Below, in pieces: positions 11,675 to 19,968 of a stretch of 46,778 nucleotides of DNA (positions within the stretch are counted from its first letter, which is position 1; each line of letters opens with the position of its first letter). The position numbers were made by a program, and so were the translations under genes. The notes beneath the pieces are model-generated. The model made no database searches. It was not told the DNA's origin and worked only from the letters and a program-made list of their open reading frames with translations. The stretch comes from an uncultured Prochlorococcus sp. (lineage in GTDB: Bacteria; Cyanobacteriota; Cyanobacteriia; PCC-6307; Cyanobiaceae), in the NCBI GenBank assembly GCA_902571795.1, contig CACGDL010000007.1, positions 1 through 46,778 on the forward strand, in the 5' to 3' direction.

Positions 11675-12169
11675 ATGAACGAATCTAAGTGTCCTGTCCC
11701 TAGAGAGCAACAACCCACAAATGAATTCATAGAATTATCAAAGTCTAGAATTTTTTCTTGGCCAAAAACAAAAAAGTCACTAATTCTTATTCTTATAAAA
11801 TTCTGGGTAGGAGGTTTTGTTCTATTTCTTCTCATTTCTTCAGGAAGTGTATATTTTAAAACATCCCTTACAAAATATATTCTGTTAAGCATTTTTAGCA
11901 GTTTATCAATACCTCTTTTAATTTCAATAAGGTTATATTTAGGTTGGAATCATGTATTTAATAGATTAATATCTGAAAAAGTTGAATACGAGGAATCTGG
12001 TTGGTATGACGGTCAAATATGGGAAAAGCCATTAGTTTTGAAAGAAAAAGAATCACTTATTGCCTCAATTGAGGTAAAGCCTATTTTGAAAAATTTAATT
12101 CAAATTTTGTCTATTATTTCAGTCTTAGCTTTGTCTGGTATTTTAATTTTTCAATATAACAATTTCTAA
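11675..12169 (+). CDS. CGLD27-like membrane protein (DUF1230)
   Basis: A 164-residue homologue of CGLD27, a protein conserved across the green lineage and cyanobacteria. It carries the family N-terminal signature CPVPREQQPTNEF, then two hydrophobic hairpin segments near residues 40-60 and 70-90, a conserved SGWYDGQIWEKP stretch, and a last hydrophobic segment at the C-terminus. Plant and algal relatives are linked to photosynthesis and iron/oxidative stress acclimation; the molecular role is unknown. Its stop codon is immediately followed by the ATG of the asparaginase gene (TAAATG). Confidence 0.85.
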   Translation: MNESKCPVPREQQPTNEFIELSKSRIFSWPKTKKSLILILIKFWVGGFVLFLLISSGSVYFKTSLTKYILLSIFSSLSIPLLISIRLYLGWNHVFNRLISEKVEYEESGWYDGQIWEKPLVLKEKESLIASIEVKPILKNLIQILSIISVLALSGILIFQYNNF

Positions 12170-13135
12170 ATGAGTTCTAATTTCAAAAACCTCTACACCT
12201 CTAACAATCCTCCCTTACAAGCAACCTTAATAAGAGGATCAAATATTGAGTCGATCCATAAAATTCATGCTGTTATTACTGATAAAAAAGGAAGGGTTTT
12301 AATGTGTGCAGGAAATCCAGAATATAAAAGTTTCATAAGGTCAGCACTAAAACCGTTTCAAGCAATACCTTTTATTAGTAGTGGAGCCGCATCAAAAATC
12401 AATAATGAATCAAAATCAATTGCTTTAGCATGCGGTTCACATTGTGGAACAAAACTTCATTCAAGGGAAGCATTTAAAATTTTATGGGAATATGACATTG
12501 ACATTAAAAATCTTAAATGTCCAAAATCTAGGACAAGTCCATTAGAACATAATTGTTCGGGCAAACATGCTGCTTTTTTAGCTACATGCAAAAAAATGAA
12601 TTGGCCATTAGAAAGTTATTTAAAGGGGAATCATCCCCTTCAAATAGAAATATTCAGAATTGTTTCTGAATTACTAGAAATCCCTTCATCTGAAATAATT
12701 GCAGAACGTGATGATTGTGGTGCACCCACTCTTTATTTAAAACTATTAGAAATGTCGAGATTATATTCAATTCTTAGCAGTTCCGAAAATGCTGAATTAG
12801 AACAAATCAGTAGAGCTATGACAATAAACCCAACAATGATAAGTGGTAACAATAAATTTGATACAGAAATAATTAAAGCCTCTCATGGGAACGTTATAGG
12901 TAAAGGTGGAGCAGAGGGAATACAGTGTCTATGTAAAGTAAATGAAGGGATAGGTTTAGCTTTAAAAGTAGAGGACGGTTCAAAAAGAGCAAAGCATGCA
13001 GTTAGTCTTCACTTACTAAAACAGTTAGAGTGGATATCTGACTTAAGAATTCAAGACATAGAAGATAAGGTGTTTAATTTTCCTGAAGGAGTGCGACTTG
13101 AAGTTAAAGGTAAAGTAAAATTCCAAGAATCCTAA
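12170..13135 (+). CDS. L-asparaginase, rhizobial type II family (PF06089-like)
   Basis: Probable hydrolase of asparagine to aspartate and ammonia. The 321-residue protein matches the asparaginase family typified by Rhizobium etli: RSALKPFQ at residues 57-64 holds the Ser-x-x-Lys pair used as catalytic residues in that family, CGSHCG is at 88-93, HNCSGKHAAFL is near 128-138, and the late motif GNVIGKGGAEG is present. There is no signal peptide, so it acts in the cytosol. It ends a four-gene run, directly upstream of initiator tRNA. Confidence 0.88.
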   Translation: MSSNFKNLYTSNNPPLQATLIRGSNIESIHKIHAVITDKKGRVLMCAGNPEYKSFIRSALKPFQAIPFISSGAASKINNESKSIALACGSHCGTKLHSREAFKILWEYDIDIKNLKCPKSRTSPLEHNCSGKHAAFLATCKKMNWPLESYLKGNHPLQIEIFRIVSELLEIPSSEIIAERDDCGAPTLYLKLLEMSRLYSILSSSENAELEQISRAMTINPTMISGNNKFDTEIIKASHGNVIGKGGAEGIQCLCKVNEGIGLALKVEDGSKRAKHAVSLHLLKQLEWISDLRIQDIEDKVFNFPEGVRLEVKGKVKFQES

Positions 13136-13179
13136 AAAACAGGAAAAATAACACTTTCAGATGTATGCTGTGTATATGA

Positions 13180-13256
<77 letters not shown>

Positions 13257-13259
13257 TTT

Positions 13260-13285
13260 AAAAGCAGCTTTAAGGCTGCTTTTTT
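13260..13285 (+). terminator. Intrinsic terminator after tRNA-fMet
   Basis: A 9-bp stem AAAAGCAGC (13260-13268) pairs with GCTGCTTTT (13275-13283) across a 6-nt loop and runs into six T residues. It sits just after the encoded CCA end and should end the asparaginase/tRNA transcript. Confidence 0.9.
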
Positions 13286-13617
13286 AGTATTTGCAATAGT
13301 TGCAGCAATTATAAAATTAAAGACTATAACGTCTTAACTAAAAGGATTTTATTAAAAATTATTTGAGATCTTTTTGAATAGAGAACTTCAAGTCAACTCT
13401 AACTATCAAGCCAGTAATGATAAAAATTATACCAATGTATGAATTCAAAGAAAGATCCAAAATATTAAATTAATTTCTAACTAAATTTTAACTCACAAAT
13501 AATATCTATTAAAACGCGAATATAAAAGAATTTAAAAAAACGGAATTTTGAACATTTACATCTTTAATAAGTAATTTAATAAAGTAGAGTAAAATATTTC
13601 TAATTTAGAAAAATTAT
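13286..13617. other. Gene-poor stretch, about 330 nt
   Basis: Between the tRNA terminator and the small ORF at 13618 there is no ORF over 40 codons and no second tRNA-like structure. The only coding candidate is a 33-residue minus-strand ORF (13359-13460). The last 60 nt are AT-rich and probably contain the promoter of the 50-residue protein. Confidence 0.6.
13359..13460 (-). CDS. Possible 33-residue single-helix membrane protein
   Basis: A short frame with a TTG start and TAA stop encodes a peptide with one hydrophobic segment (YIGIIFIITGLIV) flanked by a basic C-terminus. No ATG is available and no clear ribosome binding site is seen. Many genuine picocyanobacterial membrane peptides are this small, but this one could equally be chance. 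No family recognised. Confidence 0.25.
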   Translation of the reverse strand: MDLSLNSYIGIIFIITGLIVRVDLKFSIQKDLK

Positions 13618-13770
13618 ATGCAGAATTTGTTACAACATGATTTAGGTTCAAGCATGTTATCGATAGCTGTCATATTAGGTTGGTTAGGTCTGTTTTTTGT
13701 ATTTTTGAGAGTATTAACAATTTCAATAAAGAGAATTCTTGAAGCGGTTTTCAAAAATCGCAATTATTGA
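13618..13770 (+). CDS. Small single-helix membrane protein, 50 aa
   Basis: ATG at 13618, TGA at 13768. The 50-residue product has a short N-terminal segment, one hydrophobic helix (about residues 14-35, containing AVILGWLGLFFVFLRVL) and a basic tail. The composition is that of a thylakoid or plasma membrane miniprotein. No family is recognised. It precedes the PetP-like gene by 63 nt on the same strand, so the two may be co-expressed; a link to the cytochrome b6f complex would be speculation. Confidence 0.55.
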   Translation: MQNLLQHDLGSSMLSIAVILGWLGLFFVFLRVLTISIKRILEAVFKNRNY

Positions 13771-13833
13771 AATAAAACAATAATTCTGCTTTTATCGCAT
13801 AAATCCATTATCACTAAGTATAATAACCTAAAA

Positions 13834-14223
13834 ATGTCAATTTTAGACAAGGTCAAGATAGGAAGTTCTGTTCAAGTTAACCTAGAACTATCAAAGGATA
13901 GACTTACCAAAGAAACTATTGATGCGATAAATGTTTCTTCATTAGGTAAGATAAGTGATTTCAGAATAACTGATGGCAAAGGTATTGGAGTTGTTTTGCA
14001 ATTATCTAATGGAAAAGAACAATGGTTTTTTGAGGATGAAATTGATCTTCTTGATGAAAATGGTAATGTAATTAAAAAAAATAATGATAAAAAAGAGAAT
14101 AGTAATTTAATATTAGATTTTTTAAGAGGATTAAATTATGTAAATAAAAATAAGGTAAGCGAGTTACTTAATCCAATTAACTTTTTTATCTGGCTGGTTG
14201 TATCGTTTAAAGATATTCTCTAA
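13834..14223 (+). CDS. PetP-like (DUF2862) cytochrome b6f-associated protein with C-terminal extension
   Basis: Residues about 5-75 match the SH3-fold family DUF2862, which includes PetP, a small peripheral subunit of the cyanobacterial cytochrome b6f complex affecting complex stability and cyclic versus linear electron flow. Visible family marks are LGKISDFRITDGKGIGVVLQ and the WFFEDEIDLLDENG stretch. Canonical PetP is about 65-70 residues; this one has 129, with a ~55-residue tail that is Asn/Lys-rich and then hydrophobic (NPINFFIWLVVSFKDIL), perhaps a membrane-contacting end. Whether it is the true b6f subunit or a paralogue is not settled by sequence alone. Confidence 0.72.
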   Translation: MSILDKVKIGSSVQVNLELSKDRLTKETIDAINVSSLGKISDFRITDGKGIGVVLQLSNGKEQWFFEDEIDLLDENGNVIKKNNDKKENSNLILDFLRGLNYVNKNKVSELLNPINFFIWLVVSFKDIL

Positions 14224-14296
14224 TTGATTAAAAAATTTTCTAAAATAAAATTTAACAATTTATTTAAATATAAAATTTCAGAAATTAAAAATTTAA

Positions 14297-15292
14297 ATGG
14301 TACAAAATATTATCGATGTAAGAAATTTATCTAAGTCATTTGATATCTCTTCCAAAGAACCAGGTTTAAAAGGAACAATTAAACATTTTTTTAGAAGACA
14401 AACAAAAAGTTTAAAAGTTATAAAAGATATAAGTTTTAAAATTAAAGAAGGAGAAATAGTAGGTTTTCTAGGTGCTAATGGAGCAGGGAAAACAACAATA
14501 TTAAAAATGCTTTGTGGCTTAATTTATCCAAGTGAAGGTTCGGTTTTGGTTTCAGGCTACTTACCTTTCAGGAGAAAAGAAAATTTCCTAAAGAATATCA
14601 CCTTAATAATGGGACAAAAGCAACAGCTTATTTGGGATCTTCCACCAATTGAATCATTCTATTTGAATGCATCAATATATGACTTAGATAAGTTCGAAGC
14701 TAAAAAGAGAATAAAAAAACTATCCGAAATGCTTGAAATTGATGAAGAGCTATTCATACCTGTTAGAAAACTTTCACTAGGTCAGCGTATGAAATCAGAA
14801 TTACTAGCAGCTTTGATACATGAACCAAATATTCTATTTTTAGACGAGCCGACACTTGGATTAGATATTAATGCACAGAGAAATTTAAGAAAATTCCTTC
14901 AAAAATACAATAAGGAAACTAATGCAACGATATGCCTAACCAGTCATTACATGAAAGATATTACATCGCTATGCAAGAGAGTTATATGTGTGCAAGAAGG
15001 TGCGATATCATATGATGGGAAACTTGACCTATTATTAAAAAAACTTTCACCTTTAAAAGAAATATTAATAGTTTGTCGCTCAGAAGAGGATGCAATTAAA
15101 TTAGAAAATTACGGTTTTAATGTTAAAAATAAAATAAAGAATGAAATCACTTTAAAAATTGAAAACAACTCTATTACCTCTTCACTAAAAACTATCCTAA
15201 ATAATTTTGACATAGAAGACCTTTTTATAAATGAACCACCCATAGATGAAATTATTGGGAAGGTATTAATCAAAAAAGATTATGATATCTAA
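14297..15292 (+). CDS. ABC-2 type exporter, ATP-binding subunit
   Basis: A 331-residue stand-alone ATPase: Walker A GANGAGKTT near residue 58, signature LSLGQRMK near 160, Walker B ILFLDEPTLGLD near 180, and a switch His in LTSHYMKD. An N-terminal extension containing GLKGTIKHFF and a ~90-residue C-terminal domain are typical of ATPases paired with DUF990/ABC-2 permeases. It overlaps the first permease gene by 11 nt, giving a one-ATPase, two-permease operon. The substrate is unknown; relatives are linked to drug, viologen or polysaccharide export. Confidence 0.88.
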   Translation: MVQNIIDVRNLSKSFDISSKEPGLKGTIKHFFRRQTKSLKVIKDISFKIKEGEIVGFLGANGAGKTTILKMLCGLIYPSEGSVLVSGYLPFRRKENFLKNITLIMGQKQQLIWDLPPIESFYLNASIYDLDKFEAKKRIKKLSEMLEIDEELFIPVRKLSLGQRMKSELLAALIHEPNILFLDEPTLGLDINAQRNLRKFLQKYNKETNATICLTSHYMKDITSLCKRVICVQEGAISYDGKLDLLLKKLSPLKEILIVCRSEEDAIKLENYGFNVKNKIKNEITLKIENNSITSSLKTILNNFDIEDLFINEPPIDEIIGKVLIKKDYDI

Positions 15293-16076
15293 TTTGATTA
15301 ATCGTAAAATATTCACCTTATTAAAAGTCCAATATTCAAACATGTTGGAATATAGGGTAGAAATTGCATTATGGGCAATTTCAGGGATTATTCCTTTTTT
15401 CATGTTAAACATTTGGACAAATAACAATCTAAATGAATCCTTAAATATTAGTGATGTATTACTTTCTAGGTATTTCTTATGTGCTTTTTTTGTAAGACAG
15501 TTTTCTGTAGTTTGGGTTGTATTTAGTTTTGAAGAGGATTCTCTTATGGGGAAAGTATCTCCATATTTAATCCAACCTTTAAATCCATTTTTCAGATATT
15601 TTGCACAACATCTTGCTGAACAAATAACAAGATTTCCTTTCGCACTAATAATTGCATTTTTCTTTTTTATTTTTAATCCAGAAAGTATATGGATTCCAAA
15701 TTTAGGAATTTTACTCTTATCGATAGTATCTACTTTCTTATCCTTCTTGATTCAATTTTTAATTCAGTCAATAGTAGCTTGTCTATGTTTCTGGACAGAG
15801 AAAGCATCATCTATAGAAAGATTGTTATTTATTCCAACTTTATTTCTCTCAGGTCTTTTAGCTCCAGTAGTTTCATTTCCTACATATGTTAAATCTTGGA
15901 TTTATTTAACTCCTTTTCCATATCTAATAGATTTCCCTGCGAACTTACTATCAGGTAATGAAACAAATATTAGTGGAGGCTTAATTATGCAAATTCTATG
16001 GATTTTTTTGCTTTTCCCATTATTTAAGAAAACATGGTCTGAAGGAACGAAAAAATATACAGCTATGGGGTCATGA
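15282..16076 (+). CDS. ABC-2 family permease (ABC2_membrane_6-like), subunit 1
   Basis: A 264-residue integral membrane protein with about six hydrophobic segments and a cytoplasmic N-terminus containing LLKVQYSNMLEYRVEIALW, the amphipathic entry typical of this permease family. A charged loop (ERLLFIPTLFLSGLLAPVV) precedes the last helices. It starts 11 nt inside the ATPase gene and its stop overlaps the next permease's ATG (ATGA). The two permeases are probably a heterodimer driven by the 14297 ATPase. Confidence 0.85.
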   Translation: MISNLINRKIFTLLKVQYSNMLEYRVEIALWAISGIIPFFMLNIWTNNNLNESLNISDVLLSRYFLCAFFVRQFSVVWVVFSFEEDSLMGKVSPYLIQPLNPFFRYFAQHLAEQITRFPFALIIAFFFFIFNPESIWIPNLGILLLSIVSTFLSFLIQFLIQSIVACLCFWTEKASSIERLLFIPTLFLSGLLAPVVSFPTYVKSWIYLTPFPYLIDFPANLLSGNETNISGGLIMQILWIFLLFPLFKKTWSEGTKKYTAMGS

Positions 16077-16867
16077 ATTTAAGAAAATATCTAAAAGTTT
16101 ATAAAAAATTCTTACATACTTCTTTAGCTTCTGAATTGGAGTATAAGGCAAATATATTAGTTGATTTAATTACTGCAATTTTTAGTTTAATAGGGAGTAT
16201 TTTTTTATTATCTATTTTCTTTAAAAATAATGGATATATTGGAGGGTGGAAATTTGAACAAGCACTAATAATTCAAGGTATATATACAATTTTGAATGGA
16301 ATAACAAATACATGGTTCAATCCTAATCTTACTGAAATAGTTAAACATATAAGAGAAGGAACATTAGACTTCGTACTTTTAAAACCTATTGATAGTCAAT
16401 TTTTTATTTCATTAAAAAAAATAAATCCATCTGGATTTTTAGAAATAATGCTTGGATTTTTCTTATTATTCTTCTGTATAAGAATAAATCAAATAAATTT
16501 AAATTTAACTTTTCTGACCCTATTCTTGATTACGATAAGCTGCTCGATTTGTATTTTATATAGTCTATGGTTTTTCATCTCTACTACTACTATTTGGTTT
16601 GTTAAGACTTGGAATGCAATAGAAGTATTAAGATCGTTCCTTTATATTGGAAGATTTCCTTTAAATTCATTTTCATTTTCTTTAAGAATTTTTTTTAGTG
16701 TTTTCATTCCTATTGCTTTTATAACTACAATTCCTTCTGAAGTTTTTCTAGGATTTTCTGTATTTTGGAAAATATTGCTAGAAATTGTTGTAGCGACAAT
16801 ATTTCTAATTAATTCAAGAAAGTTCTGGTTATTTGCATTAAGATTTTATTCATCAGCCTCTAGTTAA
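16073..16867 (+). CDS. ABC-2 family permease (ABC2_membrane_6-like), subunit 2
   Basis: Also 264 residues, the same length as its partner, with about six membrane segments. The N-terminal YKKFLHTSLASELEYKANI corresponds to the Q(Y)xNxLEYRxxI entry of subunit 1. The segment NPNLTEIVKHIREGTLDFVLLKPID is the conserved cytoplasmic loop of this family. Its ATG overlaps the upstream stop by 4 nt. It ends 3 nt from the convergent small gene at 16871. Confidence 0.85.
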   Translation: MNLRKYLKVYKKFLHTSLASELEYKANILVDLITAIFSLIGSIFLLSIFFKNNGYIGGWKFEQALIIQGIYTILNGITNTWFNPNLTEIVKHIREGTLDFVLLKPIDSQFFISLKKINPSGFLEIMLGFFLLFFCIRINQINLNLTFLTLFLITISCSICILYSLWFFISTTTIWFVKTWNAIEVLRSFLYIGRFPLNSFSFSLRIFFSVFIPIAFITTIPSEVFLGFSVFWKILLEIVVATIFLINSRKFWLFALRFYSSASS

Positions 16868-16870
16868 ATA

Positions 16871-17137
16871 TTATTTATTAACCTCGCTACAAAATTTCCA
16901 AATTTGTTGTTTACTTTTCAAATTAGAAAGCCTAGATAATTTTTTAAAATGAGGTTTAGATTTTTCAACCGATAAAAGCCTGCAGTTGTATTCAATTTTA
17001 TGATTTCTAGATATGATTCCTAATTTGAGTGCTAAATCACTAAGGATAATTATTAAAGTAAGAAAAAAAAATATACCGAAAAATTGTAAAAATGATTTTG
17101 AATAATTTTCTTTTTCAGTTTTTAATTCAAACTTCAT
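16871..17137 (-). CDS. Hypothetical protein with one membrane helix, 88 aa
   Basis: An N-terminal charged segment is followed by one strong hydrophobic helix (residues about 17-38) and a basic C-terminal half with two cysteines. No family recognised. Its ATG overlaps the TAA of the upstream 75-residue gene by one base (TAATG), a classic termination-reinitiation junction, so the two are almost certainly one transcript. Confidence 0.6.
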   Translation of the reverse strand: MKFELKTEKENYSKSFLQFFGIFFFLTLIIILSDLALKLGIISRNHKIEYNCRLLSVEKSKPHFKKLSRLSNLKSKQQIWKFCSEVNK

Positions 17138-17364
17138 TACTTAACTATATGCTGAGGGCACTTAATTGCAGCAATAGCAACAGCCGTAACTTTAAAATTT
17201 TCAGACTTCTCAATAACTTTTTTAACCTCTAATGGACCAAATTTATTACTTGCATCACTGTAGGAAAGAAGTAAAGATTTATAGTTATCATGACCTAGCG
17301 TTCTATACTCACAGAAATTATCCCCAACATAATTCAAAAGAGTTAGTAAAGTTAATTCAATCAT
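17137..17364 (-). CDS. Hypothetical protein, 75 aa
   Basis: A small, probably soluble protein starting MIELTLLTLLNYVGD with two cysteines, one early (DNFCEYR) and one at the end (IKCPQHIV), which could form a disulfide or metal site. No recognised family. It is the first gene of a coupled pair with the 88-residue membrane protein (TAATG junction at 17135-17139). The upstream intergenic stretch also carries a candidate RNA on the opposite strand. Confidence 0.55.
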   Translation of the reverse strand: MIELTLLTLLNYVGDNFCEYRTLGHDNYKSLLLSYSDASNKFGPLEVKKVIEKSENFKVTAVAIAAIKCPQHIVK

Positions 17365-17526
17365 TAAAACTTTTTACTAGCGAAGTTCTTACGAATGATA
17401 CTGTGCAGGACATTTTTAACAAGTAAAATTACCAAAAACATTTGAAAACATAAAATAAGATTTTTTCTCATAAACTTTAAAATTACAAAATTATTTCTGA
17501 ATATTTAAATTTTTATATAAAAAATT

Positions 17527-17660
17527 TATTAAAGCACTACCTGTAGTGTTTTGTAAAAGATAAGTTTGCACTACAGATAGGGGGTTGCATTTTTTAAGAA
17601 ATTGGTTTAAAAATAAAGTTCCCCATCACCCGGCCCCACATACGTGAGGCCTTTTTTTTT
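17527..17660 (+). ncRNA. Candidate unannotated small RNA
   Basis: A TATATAA box at 17514-17520 would place the transcript start near 17527. CACTA at 17535-17539 can pair with TAGTG at 17544-17548 as a small hairpin, or CTGTAGTG (17541-17548) can instead pair over 8 bp with CACTACAG (17569-17576); the two folds exclude each other. GGGGG at 17580-17584 can pair with CCCC at 17621-17624. A terminator hairpin with nine T residues ends it at 17660. No ORF is inside and both flanking genes lie on the other strand. The 5' end is only approximate. Confidence 0.5.
17632..17660 (+). terminator. Intrinsic terminator of the candidate small RNA
   Basis: GGCCCCAC (17632-17639) pairs with GTGAGGCC (17644-17651) with one C-A mismatch and a 4-nt loop, followed by nine T residues. 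The U-tract is on the plus-strand side only, so it terminates a plus-strand transcript although no plus-strand gene lies nearby upstream. Confidence 0.8.
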
Positions 17661-17814
17661 GGTTTTTAAAATAAGGCCTCTTTAAAAGTTTTATTTAATA
17701 AAACGAGTAATTAATCCTTTTAATGTTGAATAGAGATAATAATTTATTTATTTTTTATTTTTTAATCCTGCTTTAGAATTTTTACCAAAATATACTTCTA
17801 TTGTCCAATAATTT

Positions 17815-18627
17815 TCATAAAAAGCTTTTTATGGATTTAGTCAACAAGCTAATACCAACCAAAATACAAACCGTTATAAAAGTTTTCTTAATAAGTATAT
17901 TTCCCTTTAATTTTGACAGGTGAGCTCCGAAAAATCCTCCTGTAAAGGAACCAATTATTAAAACTAATAATAAGTTAAATGGAACCGATCCTATTCTTGC
18001 CAAAAATACTGCTCCAACAAAATTCCAAAAAATCCCAACAGTAAAAAATGTCATACTTATGGCTCGAATAAAATCCATTTCAAAAGTTTTTATTAATAGA
18101 ATTGTTACAAGCAATCCAGTTCCTGAAGAAATAGAACCATTTAATATACCTATAAGAAAAATAAAAATTAAAAATCTAATTTTATGAACAAAATTAAGCT
18201 TTTTATTACCAGATGACATCCCTAAATCTGGTTTAAGGAATGAGTAGAAAGCTAATAATATGGATATTATTCCTAAAATTAAGTATAAGTACTTTTCTGA
18301 TATATATTCAACTACAGAAGCCCCAAAAATTACTCCTGGTAATCCAAAAACTAAAATTTGCCAAGCAACACTTATATCATTTCCTAAAGATTTGTAATTT
18401 CTTAAGGAACCCCCTATTCCTAGTGCTACTGTTGCTAGTTTATGACTAGCCAGAGCCTGATAATATGGGACTCCAGATAAAATCAATGCTGGCAATTGCA
18501 ATAATCCTGCTCCTCCTCCAGAAATTGCTGAGAACGTATTAGAAAAAAACGATATCAAAAAGATATAAATACTTTTAAATAAAGAATGATCAAGATTTCC
18601 TAATAATATTGTTAATAAATAAAGCAT
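17815..18627 (-). CDS. TSUP-family permease (TauE/SafE)
   Basis: A 270-residue membrane protein with about eight hydrophobic segments in two repeated halves. The first half has the family motif SAISGGGAGLLQLPAL, the second GSISSGTGLLVTILLI, matching the duplicated glycine-rich loops of TauE/SafE (TSUP) carriers, which move sulfite, sulfonates or other small anions across the plasma membrane. The substrate cannot be told. It is divergent from the HNH gene, with 141 nt between them. Confidence 0.85.
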   Translation of the reverse strand: MLYLLTILLGNLDHSLFKSIYIFLISFFSNTFSAISGGGAGLLQLPALILSGVPYYQALASHKLATVALGIGGSLRNYKSLGNDISVAWQILVFGLPGVIFGASVVEYISEKYLYLILGIISILLAFYSFLKPDLGMSSGNKKLNFVHKIRFLIFIFLIGILNGSISSGTGLLVTILLIKTFEMDFIRAISMTFFTVGIFWNFVGAVFLARIGSVPFNLLLVLIIGSFTGGFFGAHLSKLKGNILIKKTFITVCILVGISLLTKSIKSFL

Positions 18628-18768
18628 TTACTATAAATTGCCCTTTGTATTAAGAAGTGAAAATTATTCTTTTCATAAGAAGCATTTGCTTTAAGAAGTC
18701 TTATCTTATCTTTTTCAATCATACTTTAAAAAAAACTGTTATTATCGGAAAAAATTATCAAGAATTTT

Positions 18769-19110
18769 ATGCATAGACAAGATGCGATTTACCTTGATCA
18801 GTTTTGTCCCAAGATAAGTAATAAAAATTGGAGAGAGTCACTTAATAAAGTTACTAATTATAAATGTATTTATTGCGGCAAACCCTCAGAATCACTTGAC
18901 CACCTTCACCCAATGTCAAAAGGGGGGATTAGCAGTACAAGTAATTGCGTACCATGTTGTTTGTCATGTAATGGGAAGAAATCAGATTCAGAAGTTCTTA
19001 GTTGGTACAGAAAACAAAATTTTTATGATCCTCGAAGAGCTATGGCGATACGAGCATGGTTTAATGATGATTTAAAACTAGCGTCAGTACTTTTGAAATA
19101 CTTTAATTAA
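18769..19110 (+). CDS. HNH endonuclease
   Basis: A 113-residue HNH nuclease with zinc-binding CxxC pairs: Cys33/Cys36 (YKCIYCGK) and Cys64/Cys67 (CCLSCNGKK). The active-site region is LDHLHPMSKGG with Asp44, His45 and His47, and Asn59 in TSNCVP. Compact HNH proteins like this are widespread in cyanobacteria, some related to phage-encoded enzymes and others of unknown use; there is no adjacent methylase. It is a single-gene unit with a 141-nt upstream region shared with the TSUP gene. Confidence 0.85.
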   Translation: MHRQDAIYLDQFCPKISNKNWRESLNKVTNYKCIYCGKPSESLDHLHPMSKGGISSTSNCVPCCLSCNGKKSDSEVLSWYRKQNFYDPRRAMAIRAWFNDDLKLASVLLKYFN

Positions 19111-19199
19111 ACAATGAATGATAAATTAGTTGAGATTTAAAAAAATATTTTTGTATAGCCTTGAATAGGATACTTTATTTTAGTAAGCAATGTTTTTTT

Positions 19200-19394
19200 T
19201 TAAATTATTCTTATTCTTTCTGAATTTATATTATTGCTTTTAAAAATCGAGATATTAGAAAAATCATCTTTCCACATTATTGGTGAATCTATAACTTTTC
19301 TCTCTGGAGACTTTACAGAAAAAATCAATCCAAATACAAAAAGAATAGTAATCAATATGATTATCATTACTAATTTGTCTGAAATATTATTCAT
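19200..19394 (-). CDS. Small membrane protein, 64 aa
   Basis: One N-terminal hydrophobic helix (residues about 8-27) and a polar C-terminal tail likely outside the cytosol. No family recognised. It starts 9 nt after the stop of the secreted 133-residue gene at 19404, so the two form a probable operon. The opposite-strand frame over the same bases looks like a shadow. Confidence 0.5.
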   Translation of the reverse strand: MNNISDKLVMIIILITILFVFGLIFSVKSPERKVIDSPIMWKDDFSNISIFKSNNINSERIRII

Positions 19395-19403
19395 TTACCT
19401 AAT

Positions 19404-19805
19404 CTATCTTGAAAAATTTTTGTCAGGAGTAGTTTTTTCGTAAATCTCTAGAAAATATGATTTAAAATAGTTAATCCCCTCATTTCCAATCAATCCAATT
19501 GACCGTCCACAATCATTTACTACTTGTGATGAAATTTGATTTGCCAAGTCACTTTTCTCAATCCATTTTTTCTGAGGATTGTAAGAGAAAGATATAATGT
19601 TTTCAGTTTTTACAATAGCTGATTTCATTGCTTCATCTTTAGAAAGACCATTTTGGATAGCATTGCAATATTTTTTAGAGAAATTATTAGAGATCCTATT
19701 TTGTAGCAAACTAACACTAGGATCGGACGTATCAAAAGCTAAACCTATTGCAGGTTTTAATTGAAAAATTATAAATAAAAGTAAGACAAAAAATAATTTT
19801 AACAA
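19404..19805 (-). CDS. Secreted hypothetical protein, two conserved cysteines, 133 aa
   Basis: An N-terminal signal peptide (hydrophobic residues 2-21, likely cleaved near GLA-FD) is followed by a helical domain: SVSLLQNRISNNFSKKYCNA, GLSKDEAMKSA, and QVVNDCGRSIG. Cys47 and a later Cys suit a disulfide in the periplasm or thylakoid lumen. The pattern is shared with the 138-residue protein at 38557-38973 in this window, so the two are probably distant paralogues. Function unknown. Confidence 0.65.
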   Translation of the reverse strand: MLKLFFVLLLFIIFQLKPAIGLAFDTSDPSVSLLQNRISNNFSKKYCNAIQNGLSKDEAMKSAIVKTENIISFSYNPQKKWIEKSDLANQISSQVVNDCGRSIGLIGNEGINYFKSYFLEIYEKTTPDKNFSR

Positions 19806-19968
19806 CAGCTATTAACCTATAGTTTATAAATAATATAATAGTGTTTTAAAATTGTATTTCAATTAAATCTGATAATTATTAAAAGCAAATTAAATTTCAA
19901 TTTATTAATAATTAAAAGTATTGCGATAAGTTCAGTAATAATAGTCAGAGGTTTATTTGACTACAAAT

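Larger units (their letters stand above)
17365..17814. other. 450-nt gene-free stretch with candidate small RNA
   Basis: There is no plausible protein gene here. The plus strand carries a TATATAA box (17514-17520), alternative stems and a terminator (17632-17660), described separately. The part from 17661 to 17814 is plain AT-rich sequence downstream of the minus-strand TSUP gene. Confidence 0.6.

Noticed and set aside
17232-17426. Plus-strand 64-codon ORF
   Set aside because: Antisense to the coupled 75-residue gene and without a start context; judged a shadow.
18651-18698. Three TAAGAAG copies in the divergent TSUP/HNH gap
   Set aside because: Seven-base motif in AT-rich DNA with irregular spacing (25 and 16 nt); chance is likely.
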